Below, piece after piece: positions 57,701-64,000 of a stretch of 64,000 nucleotides of DNA. The stretch's first letter is position 1, and the number at the start of each line of letters is the position of its first letter. The stretch is taken from positions 1 through 64,000 of the forward strand of contig NZ_CP011921.2 in assembly GCF_001042525.2 (NCBI RefSeq). Direction: 5' to 3'. The DNA is from Francisella orientalis FNO12. GTDB taxonomy: Bacteria > Pseudomonadota > Gammaproteobacteria > Francisellales > Francisellaceae. The notes under the pieces were generated by a model. It had not been told where the DNA came from. It made no database searches and saw only the letters and a program-made list of their open reading frames with translations. The position numbers were made by a program, and so were the translations under genes.

Positions 57701-60439
57701 ATGTCTCACAATACAAAGCGATTTCTCACAAACTCTAAAAGTTCTAAGATACTTACTGAAATTATTAATCAACTTGAAGACTGTGAGGAGTTTGTTATAA
57801 GTGTTGCTTTTGTGACTTTAGGTGGAGTTATTTGTATTTTAGAGACTTTACGTCAATTAAATGCTGAAGGAGTAAAGGGAAAAATCTTAACTGGATGTTA
57901 TCTAAATTTTACAGAACCTAAAGCTCTTGAGAAGCTCATGGAATTTAATAATATCGAGTTAAAAGTTCTTAGTGATGATAATTTTCATGCTAAAGGTTTC
58001 TTTTTTCGTAATAAGGATAGTTGGCGAATAATTCTAGGTAGCTCAAACCTTACTCAGTCAGCACTTACAGTTAATAACGAATGGAATCTGCTTTTTGAAA
58101 CTTCTAATAATGACTCAACAACGGAGCAAATTTTAGCAGAATTTGATTATCTTTTTGCTAAAGCAGAATATGCTAGAGATATCATTCAGCAATATAGTCA
58201 AATATATCAACAAATAAGTAGCAATATCGCTAGTTATAGACCTATCGATACTAAAATATCTCCTAATAAGATTCAGCAAGATGCATTAGAGAATCTGGAT
58301 CGATTAAGACAGCAAGGCAAAAATAAAGCATTAATAATTAGTGCCACTGGGACTGGAAAAACTTTTTTAAGTGCTTTTGATGTATCAAAAGTAAAGCCGA
58401 AAAGGTGTTTGTTTGTAGTGCATCGTACAAATATTGCAATAAAGGCAAAAGAGACTTTTGAAAAAGTAATAAAAGATAAAACACTTGGTCTGTATACTGG
58501 AGAAATCAAAGATCCTGCAGATTATCTATTTGCTACGGTACAAACTCTAAAAAGCCATAAAACATTAGCAAGCTTTGAGACAAATGAGTTTGACTATATT
58601 ATAGTTGATGAAGTTCATCATGCAGAAGCACAAAGTTATAAAAAAGTTTTATCATACTTTAAGCCAAAATTTTTACTTGGGATGACTGCTACTCCAGAGC
58701 GGAGTGATAATGCTGATATCTTTAAGCTTTTTGATTATAACATTGCTTATGAAATCAGGCTTCATCAGGCGTTAGAATATAATTTTCTTTGTCCATTTCA
58801 CTATTTTGCTATAGAGGATTTTTATTTAGAATCAGAGCAGGTTTTTGCGAAGGATTTTTCTAAATTAATTAGTGACCAACGAGTAGGGCATATTATTGAT
58901 AAAGCTAATTTCTATGGTTATAGTGGCAAATCGCGATCAGCTTTAATGTTTGTTAGTAATGTTGATGAGGCAGTACAGCTTGTGACTAAGCTCAGTCAAA
59001 GAGGTATCAAAGCTAAAGCTTTATCAAGTCAAGACTCAGAGCGTGTAAGGCAAGAAACAATTGGTGAGCTTGAGAGAGGGTTACTTGAGATTATTGTTAC
59101 AGTTGATATTTTTAATGAGGGTATTGATATTCCATCTGTTAATCAGGTTATCCTTCTAAGGCCTACTCAAAGCGCTATAGTCTATATACAGCAATTAGGG
59201 CGTGGACTGCGTAAGTATAAGTCTAAAGACTTTGTTGTGATTTTGGACTTTATCGCAAATTATAATAACAATTTTCTCATTCCTGTGGCATTAAGTGGAG
59301 ATAATAGTTATGACAAGGACGAGCTTAAAAAGTTTGTAGTCTCACCAAATAACTATTTAGCTGGTGAAAGCACAATTACCTTTAGTAATATTGCTAAGGA
59401 AATAATCTATAAAAATATCCAAAGGACAAACTTCTCGCAACTAAAAAATATAAAAAAAGATTATGTTCAGTTAAAGAAGGAACTAGGCAGAATTCCTAGA
59501 TTAGTAGACTTTCAGCAGTATAACTTTATCTCACCAGAGGTTATTTTATCTACTAAAGATACTTACTACGATATTTTGCAAGCTTTTAAAGAAGAGGTAG
59601 AAAGTTTAAATCAACGACAATACAATATTATAAAATTTATTTCTAAAGAGTTTACTCCAGCAAAAAGGCTTTATGAGATTTTAATTTTAGAGGAGCTTTT
59701 GAAATCTAAAGCTATTAGTAAAGCTTATTTAGAAGCAGTGTTACGTGATAGTTTGGATGATTTTGATATCATAAGTTTTGCAAATGTACTAAAGCATTTA
59801 TCTCTGAAAATATTCACAGTAAATGCAGGTAGAGTAGATTATGAGCCTCTAATATCTGTAGATGGGCAAGAGATTAAGCTACAGATATCAGATGTTATTG
59901 ATGAAAGTAGATTTTTGTATGAGCAAGTTAAAGATTTAATAGACTATAATAAAAAAGTTTTTTTTGAAAAATATAGTCTAAATAAGTCTCATGGACTATC
60001 GTTATATGCAAAATACTCTAAAAAAGAGATTGCTCATCTATTTAATCAAGATTATGCCAATGGAGGAGTTAATCTTGCTGGATATAGATCTTTTGAGGAT
60101 AAAGTACTACTGTTTATGACTTTTGATGAGAATAAAAAATTTGATATATATGATAATAAGTTTCTCTCAAAACAGACTTTTTCGTATTACTTAAAAAAAG
60201 GTAAAACTCTTAGTGATCGTTTAGAAAAGGCACTTAGTCAAAATCGATATAAAAGTTATGTTTTTGCACGAGTAAATAAAGAAAATAGCTATATTTATCT
60301 TGGTATAGTTGCCAAGTGTCTAGTTGCCAAAGAAATAATCACTGAAAAAAAGTTTGTTGAGTATATTTTTGAATTAGAAAAGCCGCTAACAAATGAAATT
60401 TGGCATTATTTTAAAGCTGTTTATAAAACCAAGATTTGA
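57701..60439 (+). CDS. PLD nuclease-SF2 helicase-DUF3427 protein (SauUSI-like)
   Basis: 912 residues in three parts. N-terminal phospholipase D-type nuclease (about 1-170): HxK at H96/K98 (FHAKGFF) and GSSN at 113-116. Superfamily 2 helicase (about 185-540): Walker A ATGTGKT 215-221, DEVHH 303-307, TATPER, and motif VI QQLGRGLRK 497-505. C-terminal DUF3427-like region with HLFNQDYANGG. The same order is found in SauUSI of Staphylococcus aureus, a single-protein type IV restriction enzyme that cuts 5-methylcytosine DNA. By analogy this could restrict modified foreign DNA. No methyltransferase is adjacent, consistent with type IV. ATG lies 6 bases after the RCC1-like gene. Confidence 0.85.
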   Translation: MSHNTKRFLTNSKSSKILTEIINQLEDCEEFVISVAFVTLGGVICILETLRQLNAEGVKGKILTGCYLNFTEPKALEKLMEFNNIELKVLSDDNFHAKGFFFRNKDSWRIILGSSNLTQSALTVNNEWNLLFETSNNDSTTEQILAEFDYLFAKAEYARDIIQQYSQIYQQISSNIASYRPIDTKISPNKIQQDALENLDRLRQQGKNKALIISATGTGKTFLSAFDVSKVKPKRCLFVVHRTNIAIKAKETFEKVIKDKTLGLYTGEIKDPADYLFATVQTLKSHKTLASFETNEFDYIIVDEVHHAEAQSYKKVLSYFKPKFLLGMTATPERSDNADIFKLFDYNIAYEIRLHQALEYNFLCPFHYFAIEDFYLESEQVFAKDFSKLISDQRVGHIIDKANFYGYSGKSRSALMFVSNVDEAVQLVTKLSQRGIKAKALSSQDSERVRQETIGELERGLLEIIVTVDIFNEGIDIPSVNQVILLRPTQSAIVYIQQLGRGLRKYKSKDFVVILDFIANYNNNFLIPVALSGDNSYDKDELKKFVVSPNNYLAGESTITFSNIAKEIIYKNIQRTNFSQLKNIKKDYVQLKKELGRIPRLVDFQQYNFISPEVILSTKDTYYDILQAFKEEVESLNQRQYNIIKFISKEFTPAKRLYEILILEELLKSKAISKAYLEAVLRDSLDDFDIISFANVLKHLSLKIFTVNAGRVDYEPLISVDGQEIKLQISDVIDESRFLYEQVKDLIDYNKKVFFEKYSLNKSHGLSLYAKYSKKEIAHLFNQDYANGGVNLAGYRSFEDKVLLFMTFDENKKFDIYDNKFLSKQTFSYYLKKGKTLSDRLEKALSQNRYKSYVFARVNKENSYIYLGIVAKCLVAKEIITEKKFVEYIFELEKPLTNEIWHYFKAVYKTKI

Positions 60440-60513
60440 TGCTTAATTAAATGATTTTTTATTTTTGTTTGTTATAATGGAAATTGAAGGAAGAACAAAT
60501 TTGGAGAGTCCTA

Positions 60514-61350
60514 ATGGCATACAAAAAAATTTTATTAGCTGTGAATGTTTATGAGAATGCAGACATTGTTATTAACTCTGCGGTAGATTTCGCTAAAAAG
60601 AACAATACAGAAGTTTTAAAGGTTGTTACTGTTATTGATTGTGTAGCTCCATTTGCACCATCTATAGTTGATTTCCAACACTCTATAGAGCAAGAAGCAA
60701 AAGAAGCTTTGGATAAGCTTGTAGCTAAAATTTCAGGTATCAAGGTTGAACATGAAGTACTTGTTGGTAATCCGGCTGTTGAAATCGTTGACTATGCTGA
60801 AGAGAGTAGTTGCGATGTGATAGCTTTAGGCTCTCATGCAACTCATGGTATAAACTTACTTCTAGGTTCAGTAGCGAATGCTGTTCTACATAAAGCAAAA
60901 TGTGACGTGCTAACTGTGAGAGTTGGTGAGAATGAAAAAGAAGTAAGTAAAGCGCATAACTATCAAAGACTGCTTGTACCTACTGATCTTGAAAATGATT
61001 CATGTATAGTGGTCGAGAAAGCAAAAGATATAGCAAAACTTTATGGTTCAAAAATTGACACTGCTTTTGTTATACCTAATGACAGTATTTCACTGATGAC
61101 ATGTGAAACTGAGAAAGTTGAGCAGACAATAGAGAAGTTTGCTGAGAAAAATGGTATCACCGGAGAGAAGTCAGTAATGATTGGAGGTATTGCTAATAGT
61201 TTATTAGAAAAAGCAGCTGAGAATAAAAATGATTTGATCGTTGTAGGAAGTCATAGAAGAAGTGCTATTGGTAGATTTTTCTTAGGCTCTACAGCAAATA
61301 GCATCTTACATGAAGCTAATGTTGATGTTTTAGTAGTTAGACTTAAATAA
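60514..61350 (+). CDS. uspA: Tandem universal stress protein
   Basis: 278 residues, two Usp domains (about 1-140 and 145-278), each beginning YKKILLAVN or YQRLLVPTD and ending in a strand like CDVLTVRV / VDVLVVRL. The second has VGSHRRSAIGRFFLGSTANS, close to the ATP-binding GxxGx9G(S/T) motif; the first (GSHATHGINLLLGSVAN) is looser, so perhaps only one site binds nucleotide. ATG 60514 with GGAGAG 6 bases ahead. Single gene. Confidence 0.93.
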   Translation: MAYKKILLAVNVYENADIVINSAVDFAKKNNTEVLKVVTVIDCVAPFAPSIVDFQHSIEQEAKEALDKLVAKISGIKVEHEVLVGNPAVEIVDYAEESSCDVIALGSHATHGINLLLGSVANAVLHKAKCDVLTVRVGENEKEVSKAHNYQRLLVPTDLENDSCIVVEKAKDIAKLYGSKIDTAFVIPNDSISLMTCETEKVEQTIEKFAEKNGITGEKSVMIGGIANSLLEKAAENKNDLIVVGSHRRSAIGRFFLGSTANSILHEANVDVLVVRLK

Positions 61351-61476
61351 TCGTTATTTTCTCTTTTTTTCGTTACAGTTAGATTCTAAAAAAATCATAA
61401 AAAGACTCAAAAAAGTGTATTTTTTTTGAAAAATATACTTAAATTAAAGAATCGTGTAAAAAATAATATTATTTTT

Positions 61477-62707
61477 ATGAAAAAATTATTAGTGCTTTTA
61501 GCAGGCTCAGTAGAGTGGTATGAGTTTACTGTATATTCATTCTGTGCGGCATATATTGGCGTAGCATTTTTCCCTGGTGATCATTTTATAAAGTTCTTAG
61601 CTGCCTTCGGGGCATTTGCTGCAGGATTTTTAGCGAGACCTCTTGGTGGAATAAATATTTGGTTATATCGGGGACAAAAAAAGTCGCTCTACTGCTTTGG
61701 CATTAGCGGCATTTTTTATGGGGGTACCTACTGTTGGGATGGCATTATTACCATCGTATGCAACTATAGGTATTTTGGCGCCTTTATTATTAGTCGCTTT
61801 TAGAATTTTGCAAGGTATAGCGATAGGTGGACAGTATAGTGGTTCAGTTGTTATTCTTGTAGAGGCAGAGTCAACATTACTCGGTAAGGCTAAAGCTGGT
61901 GTAAATGTTATAACTAGTGCTTTTGTTGGGATATTGTTGGCAATTGTAACTTTTCAAGTTATTAGGTATCTAATTCCAGATGAGACTATGGCAAATGGTG
62001 GCTGGAGAATACTTTTTGGGATAGCGATTATACTTGTTGTATTATCATTCTTTATCAAGCATAGTGGTGATGAAAAAGAACCTGAAAAATCAAATGTGAG
62101 TTTAACAAAAGTAATACTCAAAAATTATAAAAGCTTAATATATATGATTTTATTATGCTTTCCTGGTGCTGTTGTGGCTTATTTCCAGATTACAATTCTG
62201 CCTAATATCATTAAGAAAATATTAGGTCATGCGGATGTTAATGTCGCAGTATTGACAACTATTAGTATTATCATGTTTATTATTACATGTAATATTGCCG
62301 CTAGACTTACTAAGTATTTTAAAATAAAAACGATTACTGCATTTGGTCTTGTTTTGATGCTTATATTGTCATTACCAATGTATGCGCTATATAAGGCTAA
62401 TAGTGACTTATTGATTGTCTTCTTTGTGACTATGGGAGCAATATTTGGAATATTCTATGGCAATATTATGGTATTGTTCACAGAGTGTTTGCCTAGAGAG
62501 ATTCGTTATACTGGATTGGCTTTAGCTTATAATATTGGTTTTGGAGTGTTTGGTGGTTTATTGCCATTCTTATGTTTCTTCTTAGCTTACTCTATATCTG
62601 ATTATATGGCGGTGGGTATGATTTGTATAAGTGCGATTGTTGGTTTGATAACGCTATATAAATTTGAGCCAGAAAATCTTAAAAAGTCTATAATAAACAA
62701 TAACTAG
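61477..62707 (+). pseudogene. MHS-family (ProP-like) transporter, frameshifted
   Basis: Major facilitator of the metabolite:H+ symporter type. The first frame from ATG 61477 gives KKLLVLLAGSVEWYEFTVYSF, the diagnostic MHS start, and FAAGFLARPLGG; then near 61652 one extra base moves the rest, GYIGDKKSRSTALALAAFF onward, into the next frame, which stays open to 62707 (QGIAIGGQYSGS, ANGGWRILFG). About 410 codons if repaired. A single slip; check against relatives before calling it dead. Confidence 0.8.
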
Positions 62708-62738
62708 TACTCAGAGAGTTACTTTAAGGTAGTTGCTA

Positions 62739-63356
62739 ATGAGTTATTATTTTTTGAGTGAAAACAGCTTTATTTACAATATCAGTAATAAATTATCATT
62801 AGATGATAATCTCAAAATTTTAAATATCTATAAGTCTTTTATTATAGATAGAGCTTTTTGTCATAAATATGGTATCTATGATATTGTTCCGACTTATAAT
62901 TCAATAGCTTTTCATTTTGAATATATGGATATTGATTATTTACAAAATACTATTTTAGCTAGAATTGAATCTATAGATCTCAATGAAGCTATAGATTCAA
63001 AAATTCATTATGTATATGTAGATTATAATGGTGAAGACTTAGCTAAAGTATCGCAAGTATTAGAGCTAGATATTGCTGAGATTATCAAAAGACATACTCA
63101 AGTTGAATATCATATTGCGATGTTAGGCTTTAAACCATATTTTCCATACTTACTTGGTCTTGATAAAAGTTTAAGTGTGCCTCGCTTAGCAACTCCACGA
63201 AATAGAATAGCTACAGGGTCTGTTGCAATTGGGGGCTCTCAAACAACAATTTTTCCTGAGCAATCGCCGAGTGGTTGGAATATTATAGGGGTATCTGATT
63301 TTAGAGACTTCTCTAACTTTAGTGCTGGTGATAAGATAATTTTTAGGGAGAAGTGA
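62739..63356 (+). CDS. pxpB: 5-oxoprolinase subunit PxpB
   Basis: Part of the ATP-dependent PxpABC enzyme opening 5-oxoproline (pyroglutamate) to glutamate. 205 residues of the KipI/allophanate hydrolase subunit 1 family: YVDYNGEDLAKVSQVLEL, HTQVEYHIAMLGFKPYFPYLLGLD and the C-terminal PRLATPRNRIATGSVAIGG and TIFPEQSPSGWNIIG are diagnostic. ATG 62739 with AAGGT 8 bases ahead. Overlaps the next gene (TGATG). Confidence 0.93.
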   Translation: MSYYFLSENSFIYNISNKLSLDDNLKILNIYKSFIIDRAFCHKYGIYDIVPTYNSIAFHFEYMDIDYLQNTILARIESIDLNEAIDSKIHYVYVDYNGEDLAKVSQVLELDIAEIIKRHTQVEYHIAMLGFKPYFPYLLGLDKSLSVPRLATPRNRIATGSVAIGGSQTTIFPEQSPSGWNIIGVSDFRDFSNFSAGDKIIFREK

Positions 63357-64000
63357 TGCTTTTGATAAATTGTGACTTAGGAGAGAGAGGTATTGCTCAT
63401 CCTATTGATGATAAGTTAGTCGGATATATAGATATTGCAAATATCGCTTGTGGAGGTCATGCAGGTAATAAAGAAAGTGTTGATTATTATGTGAAGCTAT
63501 GTCGAGATTGCAATGTCAAAATTACAGCACATATTTCCTACCCTGATAGGGAAAACTTTGGTAGAAAAGTTATAGACATCGATTATGGTAATTTATGTGC
63601 GTCTTTTGATGAGCAGTTTGCACTTTTTGATGGAGAGGTTAAAGCTATTAAACCGCATGGAGCTTTATATAATGAACTAAATGTTGATCAAGAACTAGCA
63701 AAAGTTTTTGTTGAATTGTGTCTTAAAAATGATATCAAAGAGTTGGTGGTTAGTCCTTTTGGTATAGTTGCTGAGTATGCTAAAGAAAATGGTATAAAAA
63801 CTGTTAAAGAGAGTTTTGCAGAGAGAGGCTACATGCTTGATAGTATTAATAATCCTATGCTAATACCACGAGGCCAACCAAATGCTGAAATACATAATGT
63901 AATGGAGGCGGTTGAACAATATAATCAGCTTAAACAAGGGTTTATTACTATAGACGATCAAGATATTTTGTTTGAGTCACAAACTATATGTATACATTCT
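63356..64000 (+). CDS. pxpA: 5-oxoprolinase subunit PxpA (cut by window end)
   Basis: LamB/YcsF family, TIM-barrel partner of PxpBC. ATG shares its first base with the pxpB stop, with AGGGAG 6 bases upstream. The 215 codons in view are open: INCDLGE, ANIACGGHAGN, HISYPDRENFGR, IKPHGALYNEL, ESFAERGYM and IPRGQPNAEI, all family motifs. About 35-40 residues and then presumably pxpC lie beyond the window. Confidence 0.93.
   Translation, partial: MLLINCDLGERGIAHPIDDKLVGYIDIANIACGGHAGNKESVDYYVKLCRDCNVKITAHISYPDRENFGRKVIDIDYGNLCASFDEQFALFDGEVKAIKPHGALYNELNVDQELAKVFVELCLKNDIKELVVSPFGIVAEYAKENGIKTVKESFAERGYMLDSINNPMLIPRGQPNAEIHNVMEAVEQYNQLKQGFITIDDQDILFESQTICIHS

Overview
The window is low-GC (about one third G+C) gammaproteobacterial chromosome that begins 17 bases before dnaA, so it appears to be numbered from the replication start. 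Gene content and order (dnaA-dnaN, ssrA, pyrB-carB-carA, histidine acid phosphatase, pyrC, pyrF-pyrD, ilvE-leuACDB, ppdK, efp-orn, a PilE-type pilin beside two lipid A acyltransferases, yidC-yidD-rnpA-rpmH) match what I recall of Francisella. The very high load of broken genes points to the host-restricted Francisella tularensis lineage rather than the environmental novicida type. The organism name is inference from memory, not a database result. I see no insertion sequence, CRISPR array, rRNA or tRNA.

Layout. 0-9.6 kb: replication genes, a metal-transporter-like CorA/ZntB protein, a patch of decayed transporters and small exported proteins, the tmRNA gene and a serine/HAAAP permease. 9.7-31.4 kb: most of de novo UMP synthesis (pyrB, carB, carA, pyrC, pyrF, pyrD; pyrE not seen), interspersed with a periplasmic phosphatase, a LysR-lipoprotein-membrane fusion-FUSC cluster, an exported chorismate mutase and a 3.4-kb decayed transglutaminase/DUF2126 gene. 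31.4-42.9 kb: a graveyard holding tyrA, a membrane glycosyltransferase, a GH32 glycosidase joined to half of an MFS transporter, a POT peptide transporter, and all four leu genes, with ilvE and dtd intact. 43-55.6 kb: mostly intact housekeeping genes (ppdK, orn, efp, pilin, two lpxL, yidC-yidD-rnpA-rpmH, aroE, murC, rsmI). 55.6-64 kb: a decayed FKBP-type gene, a HAD phosphatase, an RCC1-like gene stopped near its end, a SauUSI-like PLD-helicase-DUF3427 protein (candidate type IV restriction enzyme), a tandem universal stress protein, a frameshifted MHS transporter and the start of a 5-oxoprolinase (pxpBA) operon.

At least seventeen loci are broken by in-frame stops, single-base slips in A or T runs, or deletions. 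Losses concentrate in Leu and Tyr synthesis, sugar and peptide uptake, and exported proteins, as expected for a pathogen that takes amino acids from its host. Because raw sequence cannot separate true mutation from sequencing error, single-base slips deserve a check against related genomes.

Best candidates for something undescribed: (1) a Leu-rich leader peptide with rare CTC codons in front of ilvE, able to pair with the ilvE ribosome binding site; (2) a 12-bp long-range stem that could hide the carA ribosome binding site, with a 12-residue leader ORF in its loop; (3) a perfect 11-bp inverted repeat running into the pyrC ribosome binding site; (4) the SauUSI-like restriction protein; (5) the LysR/DUF3568-like lipoprotein/FUSC export cluster; (6) a short class-1-like PyrD behind an FNR-like palindrome.
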